A stretch of 64,000 nucleotides of DNA from Lentibacillus sediminis. Lineage in GTDB: Bacteria > Bacillota > Bacilli > Bacillales > Amphibacillaceae. The translations under genes were made by a program, and so were the position numbers. Shown in pieces: positions 17,820 to 27,010 of this stretch (its first letter is position 1; each line of letters begins with the position of its first letter). The notes beneath the pieces were generated by a model. That model was not told the origin of the DNA, searched no databases, and saw only the letters and a program-made list of their open reading frames with translations. The stretch spans positions 789,424 to 853,423 of the forward strand of contig NZ_NIXK01000001.1 in NCBI RefSeq assembly GCF_002763455.1, written 5' to 3'.

Positions 17820-19373
17820 ATGGAATTTGGTGTGCTATCACTCCTGCCTCCCGTGATTGCGATTGTCCTGGCTCTCCTTACACGTAATGTAATTCCTGCT
17901 CTTTTTGCCGGTGTCTGGCTAGGGGCGACGATGATGCATGACTGGAATCCGTTTATGGGCCTGTATGCCAGCTTCAAAGATTTTATCATTCCCAATGTCG
18001 GTGATCCGTGGAGTGCCACTGTTTTGATTTATTGTGGTCTGTTTGGTGTATTGATTGCATTTCTGCAGAAAACGGGTGGCGCGCATGCGATTGCCAATGC
18101 AATTGCCCGTAAAGTAAGGTCGCCAAAAGGTGCACAGGGTTCGACGATGTTATTTGGTATCATTATTTTCTTTGAGGATTATTTTAACGCGTTGACGGTG
18201 GGAAGTGTCATGCGTTCGGTTACGGATAAAATGCGTGTGTCACGGGAAAAACTGGCTTATATCGTGGACTCAACTTCAGCGCCGATTTGTCTTTTAGGTC
18301 CTGTTTCCACATGGGTTGTGTTCGTGATGGGGCTAATTGGTGCACAGTTTGTGGAATTAGGTATATCAGGATCAGAGTACATGACGTATATCTTTACGAT
18401 TCCATTTAATTTTTATTCGATTTTGGCCATCCTCCTTGTCGGTATTATCATTTTCCTGAAATGGGATTTCGGACCGATGGCTCAGGCGGAATACCGTGCC
18501 AGAACGACAGGAAAGCTGCTGCGTGATGGTGCAGAGCCGCCCTCGGATATGGAAACGACGGATGTAGAGATGGCGGAAGACTATACGCCAAAAATAAGAA
18601 ATATGGCCGTGCCGCTTGTCGTGCTCATCGGACTTATTCCGCCACTGTTTCTCTGGACCGGGGGATATCCGGAACAGGATCTCGTTACGGCGTTTGGAGA
18701 AGCAGATGGTGCAACATCCATTTTAATCGCCGCTTTTGCTGCAGGTATTGTAGCCCTAGTGATGGGAATGCAGCAGAAACTATTCGATTTTAAAGAAGCG
18801 ATGTCAATCATTGTGACCGGATTTCGCAGCATGACACTCGTCTACATTATTTTGGCTCTGGCATGGTCGATTGGCAGTGTGACGTCAGAGCTAGGAACAG
18901 CAGCATATCTTGTAGATTTTGCTGAACAGACAACATCACCGGCGATTATTCCGCTGCTCATATTCATCGTTGCAGGAATCGTAGCATTTACTACAGGCAC
19001 ATCGTATGGAACATTTGCGATCATGATACCAATTGCTATGCCACTGGCGGTTTCCATGGATATCTCCCTCTATCTGGCCATTGCAGCTGTATTCAGCGGT
19101 GGAATTTTCGGGGATCATTGTTCACCGATTTCGGATACGACGATTTTATCTTCAGCAGGGGCTTCAAGCGACCATATCGACCATGTAAATACACAAATAC
19201 CGTATGCGATTACCGCTGGTGTCAGTGGGATAATATCTTTCCTGATAGCCGGAATGACAGGATCTTCTTTGATGGCACTCGCTGCGGGAATAATTGTCCT
19301 GTTTGTCTTGACATTCATTCTTAAGAAAACGTGGGGGAAACCTATTCCGGGAAAATATGAAACTGGATTTTAA
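17820..19373 (+). CDS. NhaC-family Na+/H+ antiporter
   Basis: Integral membrane antiporter of the NhaC family (PF03553), expected to expel sodium in exchange for protons. The 517-aa protein has about 11-12 hydrophobic helices, including the family motifs GTSYGTFAIMIPIAMPL and GGIFGDHCSPISDTT with conserved acidic, His and Ser residues. ATG 17820 follows GAGAGGAGA; the in-frame TTG 17814 falls inside the site spacing. TATAAT at 17784 may be its -10. The substrate is inferred; some members carry amino acids or malate-lactate. Confidence 0.82.
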   Translation: MEFGVLSLLPPVIAIVLALLTRNVIPALFAGVWLGATMMHDWNPFMGLYASFKDFIIPNVGDPWSATVLIYCGLFGVLIAFLQKTGGAHAIANAIARKVRSPKGAQGSTMLFGIIIFFEDYFNALTVGSVMRSVTDKMRVSREKLAYIVDSTSAPICLLGPVSTWVVFVMGLIGAQFVELGISGSEYMTYIFTIPFNFYSILAILLVGIIIFLKWDFGPMAQAEYRARTTGKLLRDGAEPPSDMETTDVEMAEDYTPKIRNMAVPLVVLIGLIPPLFLWTGGYPEQDLVTAFGEADGATSILIAAFAAGIVALVMGMQQKLFDFKEAMSIIVTGFRSMTLVYIILALAWSIGSVTSELGTAAYLVDFAEQTTSPAIIPLLIFIVAGIVAFTTGTSYGTFAIMIPIAMPLAVSMDISLYLAIAAVFSGGIFGDHCSPISDTTILSSAGASSDHIDHVNTQIPYAITAGVSGIISFLIAGMTGSSLMALAAGIIVLFVLTFILKKTWGKPIPGKYETGF

Positions 19374-19471
19374 TGAAGCTGAATGGAGAAGGGGGTTGTC
19401 AGTATTCCTGGAGCCATTAAATGAATCCGTGTTTAACGCCCGCTAACTTCAACTGAAGGGTTAACGCAAAA

Positions 19472-19510
19472 TAAGAGGGGCAAAATCCTCGGTTGTTCTG
19501 CCCCTCACAT
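19472..19510 (-). terminator. Intrinsic terminator of the BASS transporter operon
   Basis: On the minus strand GAGGGGCA pairs with TGCCCCTC around a 16-nt loop and is followed by TTATTTTG. Confidence 0.8.
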
Positions 19511-19511
19511 C

Positions 19512-20498
19512 TCATTTTCCGGAAACTTTTGAAGCCATATCCACATTATATGCTTCAACTGAGCTTACGGTTTTCGTTTGTTTTTTGGACCAATATGTTG
19601 CAAGAATCGGCCCTGTGATGTTATGCCAAATAGCTGCAACAGCACTTGGCAGGGCTGCTAATGGCTCAAAATGGACAGTAGCCAAGGAGACGCCCAGCCC
19701 TGAGTTTTGCATACCGACTTCGATAGAGATTGCCCTTTTTTTCATTTGATCTAAGCCTAATAAAAATGCAGTTAAATAGCCCAGAACGAGACCAAATGCA
19801 TTATGAAGCATAACCGCTGTGAAAACCAGCAGTCCGGATGAAGCGATATTCTCTACATTAGCCGCCACGATAGCTGCCACAATAATAATGATGGCTGTAA
19901 CAGAAATGAGCGGGATGGCTGTAATGCTTTTATCTACAATGGTCGGGAGGAACCGTTTGACCAAAAGACCTAAAACAATAGGAACAATGATAACCTGAAC
20001 AATCGATATGAGCATCGATATCGGATCCACGGGCAGCCACTGACCTGCAAGCAAAAGTAAAATAAATGGTGTTGCAAGCGGTGCAAGCAGTGTGGACAGC
20101 GAAGTCATTGCAATCGAAAGTGCAACATCTCCCTTAGCAAGATATACCATCACATTTGATGCCGTTCCCCCAGGCACGGAGCCAAGAAGGACGAGTCCGG
20201 CCGCAATGGTTGGCGGCAGGTTTAATAGATAGGCGATTGCAAAGGCTATCAATGGCATAATGACATATTGGGCAGCAATTCCTAAAATAACCGGTAATGG
20301 TTTGGTCAGAACCAATTTAAAATCCACTGCTTTTAGCGTCAGTCCCATACCAAACATAACGACTCCAAGTAGAATGGTTATGTAGGAATTCAGCCAGAGA
20401 AATTGACCTGGCATTATAAATGCAATTAAACCAACAGCAATGACTAATACTGCAAAATATCTTCCGGCCAAGTCACTGATTACATTTAATACCTTCAT
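19512..20498 (-). CDS. Bile acid:sodium symporter (BASS) family transporter
   Basis: 328-aa secondary transporter with about 10 TM helices and BASS family motifs (GMGLTLKAVDF, VPGGTASNVMVYLAKGD, EVGMQNSGLG). The family imports organic anions with sodium; bacterial substrates include pantoate, and plant BASS6 moves glycolate. Its ATG overlaps the stop of the upstream FAD-linked oxidase (ATGA), implying coupled translation. A 2-hydroxyacid substrate such as glycolate or lactate is inferred from that pairing only. Confidence 0.85.
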   Translation of the reverse strand: MKVLNVISDLAGRYFAVLVIAVGLIAFIMPGQFLWLNSYITILLGVVMFGMGLTLKAVDFKLVLTKPLPVILGIAAQYVIMPLIAFAIAYLLNLPPTIAAGLVLLGSVPGGTASNVMVYLAKGDVALSIAMTSLSTLLAPLATPFILLLLAGQWLPVDPISMLISIVQVIIVPIVLGLLVKRFLPTIVDKSITAIPLISVTAIIIIVAAIVAANVENIASSGLLVFTAVMLHNAFGLVLGYLTAFLLGLDQMKKRAISIEVGMQNSGLGVSLATVHFEPLAALPSAVAAIWHNITGPILATYWSKKQTKTVSSVEAYNVDMASKVSGK

Positions 20499-21895
20499 TT
20501 TACAGACTCCTTATGTTTTGTTTTTACGATTTTATTTGGGTTGAGCAGTGCTTTTGGATCGAGTGCCGCCTTGATTTTTTCCATCACATGGAATGCTTCA
20601 CCATGTTCTTCCAGCTGATATTTTTGTTTTCCAAATCCCACACCATGCTCGCCGGTGCATGTGCCTCCTCGAGCAAGGGCATACTTGACAATTTGCTCAT
20701 TTAATTCTTTCGCTTTTTCTACCTCGTTCTGATCATCCATGTTGATCATGAGGAGAATATGATAATTCCCATCACCAACATGGCCAGTGATTCCTCCTGG
20801 AAGCCCTAAGTTATTCAAAGCTTCCCTGGCATGATGAATGGCCTGTGCCAGTTCAGAAATTGGCAAACAAACATCTGTAACCATCAATTTTCTTCCTGGA
20901 TAATCATGGACGTAAGCATAGGCTAAATTGTGTCTGGCTTCCCATAACTGATTCCGGGCAGCGGTTTCTGTTTCAAAATCGATTTTCACACAGTTAAAGT
21001 CCTTCATGATCTCCTCCGTAAAAGCAAGATCCTCTTTAAGACCTGCTTCATTTCCATGAAATTCCAGAAAGATTGTCGGTACTTCTTTGTAGTTCGTATC
21101 ACTGAAGCGGTTTACCTGTTTCATTGACACTTCATCGATAATCTCCATTCTCGCAATCGGAACACCCGCCTGCAAGACTGCAACTACTGCCTCAATAGCG
21201 TCATCGATGGTTGTAAAAGATGCCCTGGCTGCTGAAATTTTCTCCGGGATCCCGTAAATCTTCAGTGTCAGTTCCGTGATGCAGCCAAGTGTACCCTCAG
21301 AACCTATGAAAATACCATTCAAATGATAGCCTGATGATGACTTTGCGGCTAAACTGCCGGTATGTATGATTGTGCCATCTGCGGTCACGACTTCCATATC
21401 GACGACATTGTCACGCATAATGCCATACTTAAGAGATAATGTTCCACTGGCATTGGTTGCTGCCATCCCGCCAATGGTCGCATCTGCACCTGGATCCACC
21501 GGGAAAAACATCCCATATTTTTTCAATTCTTGATTTAGCTGGGAGCGGGTAATGCCAGGCTGAACTTTTATAAGAAAATCTTTTTCTCTTACTTCCAGTA
21601 CTTTATTCATTAAGGAAAAATCTATGGTAATTGTTTGATCTATAGGGATTACGTGCCCCTCCAAGCTTGACCCTAAACCAAATGGTATAACGGAAATTTG
21701 ATAGTTATCTGCGATTTTTATAATTTCACTAACTTCCTCCGTATTCTCAGGAAATACCACAATATCCGGCAGTTTCGGTGTGTGATAGGATTCATCCTTG
21801 CTGTGCTGTGCCAAAATAGTGGCATTATCACTAACCTGGCTTTCATGTAACAAATCTTTCAAATCAGCAATAGCATTTTTTACAGCTTCTTTCAT
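20495..21895 (-). CDS. FAD-linked 2-hydroxyacid oxidase, GlcD/D-lactate dehydrogenase type
   Basis: 466-aa flavoprotein of the FAD_binding_4 / FAD-oxidase_C superfamily (GlcD, Dld). It would oxidise a D-2-hydroxyacid to the 2-oxoacid. The PP-loop FAD domain contains PFGLGSSLEGH and DPGADATIGGMAATNASG. The C-terminal domain has GHVGDGNYH and the terminal CTGEHGVGFGK motif. ATG 21895 has AGGAGA upstream; the in-frame ATG 21913 is unlikely. Without glcE/glcF it is probably a single-subunit enzyme. It is co-transcribed with the BASS transporter. Confidence 0.85.
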   Translation of the reverse strand: MKEAVKNAIADLKDLLHESQVSDNATILAQHSKDESYHTPKLPDIVVFPENTEEVSEIIKIADNYQISVIPFGLGSSLEGHVIPIDQTITIDFSLMNKVLEVREKDFLIKVQPGITRSQLNQELKKYGMFFPVDPGADATIGGMAATNASGTLSLKYGIMRDNVVDMEVVTADGTIIHTGSLAAKSSSGYHLNGIFIGSEGTLGCITELTLKIYGIPEKISAARASFTTIDDAIEAVVAVLQAGVPIARMEIIDEVSMKQVNRFSDTNYKEVPTIFLEFHGNEAGLKEDLAFTEEIMKDFNCVKIDFETETAARNQLWEARHNLAYAYVHDYPGRKLMVTDVCLPISELAQAIHHAREALNNLGLPGGITGHVGDGNYHILLMINMDDQNEVEKAKELNEQIVKYALARGGTCTGEHGVGFGKQKYQLEEHGEAFHVMEKIKAALDPKALLNPNKIVKTKHKESVK

Positions 21896-22264
21896 GTGGA
21901 TCTCTCTCCTCAATAAATAATTTTTCCAACTACTCGCTTTTTCATTTTTTCACATTCATAAAGATTTAGTATATTTGTGATATATGGATGTTCAACTACC
22001 CAATGTTTTTATACAGTTTATTACCTTTTTTCTAACTTGGCAATACTTTTTCGGTTTAATTTTCTCCGATTTTCCATTTTTATCGATATCATAAAAAGTA
22101 GAGATTTCGCTCATGATCATACCGAATTCCCCTTTCTTGCTTACGACCGTTCGTAAATTAAGGGTGTTAACGGATTGCACGGAAATCGCAATAGGTATTC
22201 CTAGAAAAGTGTCTATTCTACCGGATTGTTTGAAAAGCCAGTCAAAATAATTCCCCTGCCCAGG
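21896..22264. other. Gene-free stretch upstream of the yvlCD operon
   Basis: About 370 bp between the oxidase and the SigW-type promoter. A 62-codon minus-strand ORF (21992-22180) is open but has no convincing ribosome site and no recognisable family. I see no repeats or RNA genes. The oxidase promoter must lie in its left part. Confidence 0.5.
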
Positions 22265-22290
22265 TGAAACTTTCTCTCAACTCCTCCGTA
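22265..22290 (+). promoter_or_regulatory. ECF sigma (SigW-type) promoter of yvlCD
   Basis: TGAAAC, exactly 16 bp, then CGTA: the consensus for extracytoplasmic-function sigma factors SigW/SigX. It lies 70 bp upstream of the PspC-domain gene. In B. subtilis the yvlABCD operon belongs to the SigW cell-envelope stress regulon, which agrees. Confidence 0.85.
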
Positions 22291-22360
22291 TAAATAAGTA
22301 CCATGTTTATAAAATCCCACGCTACGGGAAAATATAAGCAAAGCTGGAGGAGGAATTCAT

Positions 22361-22555
22361 ATGAAACGATTATATCGATCCAATACGAATAAAATGATCG
22401 CCGGCGTGCTGGGTGGTATTGCGGAGTATTTTAACATTGACGCAACCATTGTGCGCCTGGCGTTTGTCGTGCTGTTGTTTTTGAGTCTGTTCACGTTTGC
22501 GCTGATTTATCTGGTGGCAGCCTTTATCATTCCAAATGAAAGGGATATACAGTAG
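22361..22555 (+). CDS. yvlC: PspC-domain membrane protein YvlC
   Basis: 64-aa protein consisting of one PspC domain: basic N-terminus, GVLGGIAEYFNIDATIVRL, then a TM helix. PspC proteins sense or protect the membrane during envelope stress. GGAGGAGG precedes the start. Behind the SigW-type promoter and immediately joined to yvlD. Confidence 0.88.
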   Translation: MKRLYRSNTNKMIAGVLGGIAEYFNIDATIVRLAFVVLLFLSLFTFALIYLVAAFIIPNERDIQ

Positions 22556-22909
22556 ATGCTGCTTCGCTGGATTATTTCCATTGTTTTAAATGCAGTGGCG
22601 CTGATCGTTGTGGCTGTCCTGTTTGATACTTTCCATTTGGATGGCTTTGGCACGGCGCTGTTGGCCAGTTTGATTCTGGCTATCTTGAATATGATTATCA
22701 AACCGATTCTCGTTGTGCTGACCTTGCCGATTACGGTGCTGACATTGGGGCTGTTCCTGTTTGTGATAAATGCGATCACCCTGATGATCACGCAAAGCTT
22801 GATGGGGCCATCTTTTGCCATCGACGGTTTCGGCATTGCAATTCTGGCAGCAGTGATCATCTCGATTATCAATCTGCTGCTTAACAACTTAGTTCGGGAT
22901 ATACGGTAA
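22556..22909 (+). CDS. yvlD: YvlD family membrane protein (phage-holin-4 fold)
   Basis: 117-aa protein with four TM helices of the PF04020 family (holin-like 4-TMS), typical core LLASLILAILNMIIKPILV. It has no known enzymatic role and belongs to the SigW envelope-stress set in B. subtilis. Its ATG directly follows the yvlC stop codon, with the ribosome site inside yvlC. Confidence 0.87.
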   Translation: MLLRWIISIVLNAVALIVVAVLFDTFHLDGFGTALLASLILAILNMIIKPILVVLTLPITVLTLGLFLFVINAITLMITQSLMGPSFAIDGFGIAILAAVIISIINLLLNNLVRDIR

Positions 22910-22910
22910 G

Positions 22911-22940
22911 AAACGCAGGTATTAATGCCTGCGTTTTTGT
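22911..22940 (+). terminator. Intrinsic terminator of yvlCD
   Basis: A perfect 9-bp stem AAACGCAGG / CCTGCGTTT with an 8-nt loop, then TTG. It separates yvlCD from hprK. Confidence 0.88.
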
Positions 22941-22998
22941 ATGCCGAAAAATCCCTCCATTTATTCAGTCACCCGGGTCGTGATTTCCCCTGAAAATG

Positions 22999-23007
22999 TG
23001 CTACAAT
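22999..23007 (+). promoter_or_regulatory. Extended -10 upstream of hprK
   Basis: TGCTACAAT lies 37 bp upstream of the hprK ATG. No clear -35 is seen. Confidence 0.5.
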
Positions 23008-23044
23008 ATAAAGCAGTTATGTTTTCGATAAAGGGGCGAGCATC

Positions 23045-23986
23045 ATGTCGATTGTACGGACAAAGGATTTGCTGGAAAACTTCAACCTTACCCTGGTTGC
23101 CGGGAAAGACGGGGTACATAGAGAGATTATTACAAGCGACTTGTATCGGCCTGGGATTGAAATGACCGGATACTTTCGTTATTACCCGAAAGAGCGTCTG
23201 CAGCTGATCGGGAAAACGGAAATGGCTTACTTTTTGGAGCTGACCGAAGAAGAAAAGCGTGACCGGGTGGAAAAATTGTGTACGGATATCACACCTGGAA
23301 TTGTGATCTCCCGGGGGATGGAGATACCCCAGGTGCTGGTCGATGCGGCGAATAAGGCGGGTGTGCCGATTTTGCATTCCCCGAGGAAAACCACAAGGGT
23401 CATCAGCCGTCTGACCAACTATCTGGAGACAAAGTTTGCCCCATTCACCGCGATTCACGGAGTGCTTGTCGACATTAATGGAGTCGGCGTACTGATCACC
23501 GGACAAAGTGGTGTCGGGAAAAGCGAGACGGCACTGGAGCTCGTCAAACGGGGCCATCGTCTGGTGGCGGATGACAGTGTGGAAATTCGCCAGGAGGATT
23601 ACGATACACTCATTGGCAACTCGCCTGCACTGATTGAACATCTGCTGGAAATCCGCGGGCTGGGGATTATTAATGTGATGACACTGTTCGGCGCCGGTTC
23701 TGTAAGGAGCTATAAAAAAATCTCCCTGATCGTTAATCTGGAAAACTGGGATGCAAAGAAACAGTACGACCGGCTCGGGCTGGATGAGGACAAGATGAAA
23801 ATCATGGATGTACATTTGCCGAAAGTGACCGTTCCTGTACGTCCGGGGAGAAACCTGGCTGTGATCATTGAAGTCGCCGCCATGAATTTTCGCCTGAAAC
23901 GGATGGGGCTGAACACCGCACAGGAATTTTCCCAGCGGCTTACCAATATGATCGAGCATGAGAAAAAGGATAGCGGACAGGAGTGA
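23045..23986 (+). CDS. hprK: HPr kinase/phosphorylase
   Basis: Bifunctional enzyme that phosphorylates and dephosphorylates HPr and Crh on Ser46, the master switch of carbon catabolite control with CcpA. The 313-aa protein has an N-terminal domain (~1-130) and a C-terminal kinase domain with Walker [10 protein letters not shown] (~154-162) and the family signature [16 protein letters not shown]. Its partner Crh is encoded at 36525 in this window. It heads the operon hprK-lgt-yvoD-ppaX-yvoF, here extended by glpP. Confidence 0.96.
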   Translation: MSIVRTKDLLENFNLTLVAGKDGVHREIITSDLYRPGIEMTGYFRYYPKERLQLIGKTEMAYFLELTEEEKRDRVEKLCTDITPGIVISRGMEIPQVLVDAANKAGVPILHSPRKTTRVISRLTNYLETKFAPFTAIHGVLVDINGVGVLITGQSGVGKSETALELVKRGHRLVADDSVEIRQEDYDTLIGNSPALIEHLLEIRGLGIINVMTLFGAGSVRSYKKISLIVNLENWDAKKQYDRLGLDEDKMKIMDVHLPKVTVPVRPGRNLAVIIEVAAMNFRLKRMGLNTAQEFSQRLTNMIEHEKKDSGQE

Positions 23987-23991
23987 TTGGA

Positions 23992-24876
23992 ATGACAAAT
24001 ACAGCACCGCCATTGGACCCTGTCTTTTTGCAGCTCGGTCCGCTGACGATTCACTGGTATGGAGTTATTATTGTAACAGGATTGTTTCTCGGCATCTATT
24101 TGGCCACAAAAGAAACGAAACGGCTTGGTCTGGATAAGGATTTAATTGTTGATTTTATGCTGCCTGCTGCCTTTATTGCGATACTCTTTGCAAGACTCTA
24201 TTATGTGATATTTGAGTGGGAGAATTATGCAGGCGGCCAGTGGTGGGATATCTTTGCGATCTGGGAAGGCGGCATCGCAATTCATGGAGCGATCATTGGC
24301 GGGGTGCTCACGGCGATTGTCTTTGCCAGGGTGCGGAACATTCCGTTTTGGCAGCTTGCGGATATTTTGGCTCCGAGTCTGATTCTCGGCCAGGCGATCG
24401 GCCGCTGGGGCAATTTCATGAACCAGGAAGCACACGGGGGACCGATGTCCGAGTCTGCCTATGAAAATTTCCATCAGTACCTGCCTGATTTTATTATGAA
24501 TCAGATGGTAATTGATGGTGTGATGTATTATCCGACGTTTTTATATGAATCATTTTGGAATGTCCTTGTCTTTGTTTTCCTGATTGTACTAAGGAAATAC
24601 AACCCGTTAAGAGGGGAAATATTCTTAAGCTATCTGGTTCTGTATTCTATCGGCCGTTTCTTTATTGAAGGAATGCGGACAGACAGTTTGTATATCGACT
24701 TGCTAATGTTTGGGGAAGTTCGCCAGGCGCAACTGATTTCTGTTGTGATTATTGTGCTTGCACTGGTGCTGCTTATTTATCGTCGCTGGTTTGCCCAGAC
24801 GAAGCGGTATGAGGATATCAGACTTGAGATCGAGCAGGAAAAGAAGCAAAAGAAAAAGAAGAAGAAAAAGAAATAA
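23992..24876 (+). CDS. lgt: Prolipoprotein diacylglyceryl transferase
   Basis: Membrane enzyme that transfers diacylglycerol from phosphatidylglycerol to the lipobox Cys of prolipoproteins, needed by the lipoproteins in this window. The 294-aa protein has seven TM helices, the Lgt signature GRWGNFMNQEAHG and the catalytic region HGAIIGG. The C-terminus is a run of about ten lysines. ATG 23992 follows GGAGTG at the end of hprK; the two are coupled. Confidence 0.95.
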   Translation: MTNTAPPLDPVFLQLGPLTIHWYGVIIVTGLFLGIYLATKETKRLGLDKDLIVDFMLPAAFIAILFARLYYVIFEWENYAGGQWWDIFAIWEGGIAIHGAIIGGVLTAIVFARVRNIPFWQLADILAPSLILGQAIGRWGNFMNQEAHGGPMSESAYENFHQYLPDFIMNQMVIDGVMYYPTFLYESFWNVLVFVFLIVLRKYNPLRGEIFLSYLVLYSIGRFFIEGMRTDSLYIDLLMFGEVRQAQLISVVIIVLALVLLIYRRWFAQTKRYEDIRLEIEQEKKQKKKKKKKK

Positions 24877-24904
24877 TAACACCATGAGAAAGAAGGGCTG
24901 CGGG

Positions 24905-25867
24905 ATGAAAGGAATTTTATTTCGTGGATTGCAGCAGGGACTGTCTACAACTTGGACATTGGGGAAAGTTATTTTCCCGATCACATTAATTGTTACGATA
25001 TTACAATTTACACCCGTACTCCCATGGGTGATTGATAAATTATCGCCGGTAATGGGGCTGCTCGGTCTGCCGGGTGAGGCGGCGATGCCCCTTGTGCTGG
25101 GAAATGCGCTGAATTTATATGCGGGGATTGCCGCGATTGTTTCGTTTGAGTTCACGGTGAAAGAAGTATTTATTATGGCCGTGATGCTGTCTTTTTCCCA
25201 TAATTTATTCATCGAGTCGGCTGTGGCATCCAAAGTGGGTGTGAGCTGGTGGCTAATTTCCGGCATCCGGATTGGCCTTGCTTTAATCGCTGCTGTTGTA
25301 ATCAACCTGGTTTGGAATGGCGGTGCGGAGATGGCGCAGTATGGATTCATCCCGGCCCAGGCCGCAGAGCCGGAAAGCTGGGGAGGGATTACCATGCTTG
25401 GCTTTGAAACGGCAGTAACGACCATTTTGCAGCTGGCGGCGATCGTGATTCCATTGATGGTGATGATGCAGATCATGAGAGAGAAAGGCTGGCTCAATTG
25501 GTTATCCGATAAATTTGCGCCATTCACCAAAGTCCTCGGAATGGAAAGAAATACCTCAATGACCATGGTTGCGGGGCTGACAATCGGTCTCGCCTATGGA
25601 GCGGGCCTGATGATTCAAGCGGTGAAAGAAGACAATGTATCCCGGAAGGACATGTCCCTGGCGCTGATTTTTCTTGTTTCCTGCCATGCGGTCGTGGAAG
25701 ATACGCTGGTGTTTATCCCGCTCGGCATTCCGGTGCTGCCGCTCCTCGCCATCCGGCTGATAACGGCCATTTTGCTGACGGTGGCAGTCGCGTTTTTCTG
25801 GAACCGCGCGGACGCCAAGAAGAGAAAGGAAACCGCATATGAAGAACATTCGTACCATACTCTTTGA
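24905..25867 (+). CDS. yvoD: Nucleoside-recognition (Gate) domain membrane protein YvoD
   Basis: 320-aa membrane protein with two Gate-type (nucleoside recognition) modules and about 8 TM helices, similar to the SpoIIIA/FeoB-type gate fold. The substrate is unknown. It lies in the conserved place between lgt and ppaX. The start at 24905 (MKGILFRGLQQGL) is chosen because the upstream ORF extension lies in the lgt reading region and lacks a ribosome site; GAAGGG is 8-14 bp upstream. It overlaps ppaX by 29 bp. Confidence 0.85.
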   Translation: MKGILFRGLQQGLSTTWTLGKVIFPITLIVTILQFTPVLPWVIDKLSPVMGLLGLPGEAAMPLVLGNALNLYAGIAAIVSFEFTVKEVFIMAVMLSFSHNLFIESAVASKVGVSWWLISGIRIGLALIAAVVINLVWNGGAEMAQYGFIPAQAAEPESWGGITMLGFETAVTTILQLAAIVIPLMVMMQIMREKGWLNWLSDKFAPFTKVLGMERNTSMTMVAGLTIGLAYGAGLMIQAVKEDNVSRKDMSLALIFLVSCHAVVEDTLVFIPLGIPVLPLLAIRLITAILLTVAVAFFWNRADAKKRKETAYEEHSYHTL

Positions 25868-26477
25868 TCTGGACGGAACACTGATTGATACCAATGAATT
25901 GATCATCGCTTCGTTTGATCATACGTTTAAGCAGTTCAACCATACGTTTACGAGGGAAGAAATCATTGCATTCAACGGTCCTCCGCTTGTAGAGACCTTT
26001 GAAAAAATTTCACCAGGGGACGCGGCTGAGATGGTCAAAACATACCGAGAGCATAACCTCGCTCATCATGACAGCTATGTGACGGCGTATCCTTATGTAT
26101 TGGAAACTTTGGAAAAACTGCGGACGGCCGGGGTGAACCTCGGGATTGTAACAACCAAAATGCGGCCCGGTGTGGAGATGGGGCTTGCCTTAACCGGATT
26201 GGATAAGATTATCGACACGGTGATTACCCTTGGCGATGTCACCCATGCCAAACCGCATCCGGAACCGGTTCAAAAAGGAATGGAAGCACTCGGGGGCGAT
26301 GCGGAGACCACGTTGATGGTCGGAGATAATTCCCATGATATTGAAGCAGGAAAAAACGCAGGAATCCAAACAGCAGGCGTGGCCTGGGCGCATAAGGGCA
26401 GAGAGCATCTTGCCGCTTATGAGCCGGACTATATCTTAGAGGATATGCGGGATTTGCTGCAGATGACAGGAGAGTAG
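25839..26477 (+). CDS. ppaX: Pyrophosphatase PpaX (HAD family)
   Basis: HAD-superfamily hydrolase that removes the pyrophosphate made by HPr-P phosphorolysis by HprK. The 212-aa protein has motif I FDLDGTLIDT, motif II VTTKMR and motif IV VGDNSHDIEAG. AAAGGAAACC precedes its ATG inside the end of yvoD. The metabolic link to hprK explains the conserved operon. Confidence 0.92.
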   Translation: MKNIRTILFDLDGTLIDTNELIIASFDHTFKQFNHTFTREEIIAFNGPPLVETFEKISPGDAAEMVKTYREHNLAHHDSYVTAYPYVLETLEKLRTAGVNLGIVTTKMRPGVEMGLALTGLDKIIDTVITLGDVTHAKPHPEPVQKGMEALGGDAETTLMVGDNSHDIEAGKNAGIQTAGVAWAHKGREHLAAYEPDYILEDMRDLLQMTGE

Positions 26478-26480
26478 CCG

Positions 26481-27002
26481 ATGCGGAAAACAACGCGTCA
26501 TCCCGTCGAGAATGCCAATTCACTCTGGCAGATTTACCAGACTGTATCGTTCTGGAAAGTCGTCAAAAATTTCATCGTCATTCAGATTGCCAGGTATACT
26601 CCGTTTTTGCAGGTGAAAAACGGGCTATATCGTCATTTGCTGCAGATGAAAGTTGACCGGCAGACGGCATTTGCCCTTATGGTGATGCCGGATGTGATGT
26701 TTCCGGAAAAAATCACCGTCGGCAAAAACAGTGTAATTGGCTACAACACCACCATCCTGGCACATGAGTATTTGATCAACGAGTACCGGATCGGTGAGGT
26801 GGTCATTGGCGATGAGGTGCTGATCGGTGCCAACACCACCATACTGCCCGGTGTGACGATCGGGGATGGAGCGGTTGTTTCCGCGGGCACACTCGTTCAC
26901 AAGGATGTCTCGCCGGGTTCGTTTGTCGGCGGAAATCCAATGCAGCTGATTTATACGAAAGAAGAAATGGAGAAGCGAAAGGCAGATTCTCCTCAAGAGT
27001 AG
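26481..27002 (+). CDS. yvoF: Hexapeptide-repeat acyltransferase YvoF
   Basis: 173-aa left-handed beta-helix acyltransferase (LbetaH, CysE/LacA/NodL type) with repeats such as ITVGKNSVIGYNTTILAHE and VLIGANTTILPGVTIGDGA. It probably uses acetyl-CoA; the acceptor is unknown. It is the last gene of the standard hprK operon, 3 bp after ppaX, with AGGAG upstream. Confidence 0.87.
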   Translation: MRKTTRHPVENANSLWQIYQTVSFWKVVKNFIVIQIARYTPFLQVKNGLYRHLLQMKVDRQTAFALMVMPDVMFPEKITVGKNSVIGYNTTILAHEYLINEYRIGEVVIGDEVLIGANTTILPGVTIGDGAVVSAGTLVHKDVSPGSFVGGNPMQLIYTKEEMEKRKADSPQE

Positions 27003-27010
27003 GTGAAGGG

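Noticed and set aside
21992..22180. 62-aa minus-strand ORF
   Set aside because: No convincing ribosome site or family; could be a remnant but not supported.
22961..24013. 350-aa minus-strand ORF opposite hprK
   Set aside because: Exact shadow of hprK, which has full motifs and a ribosome site.
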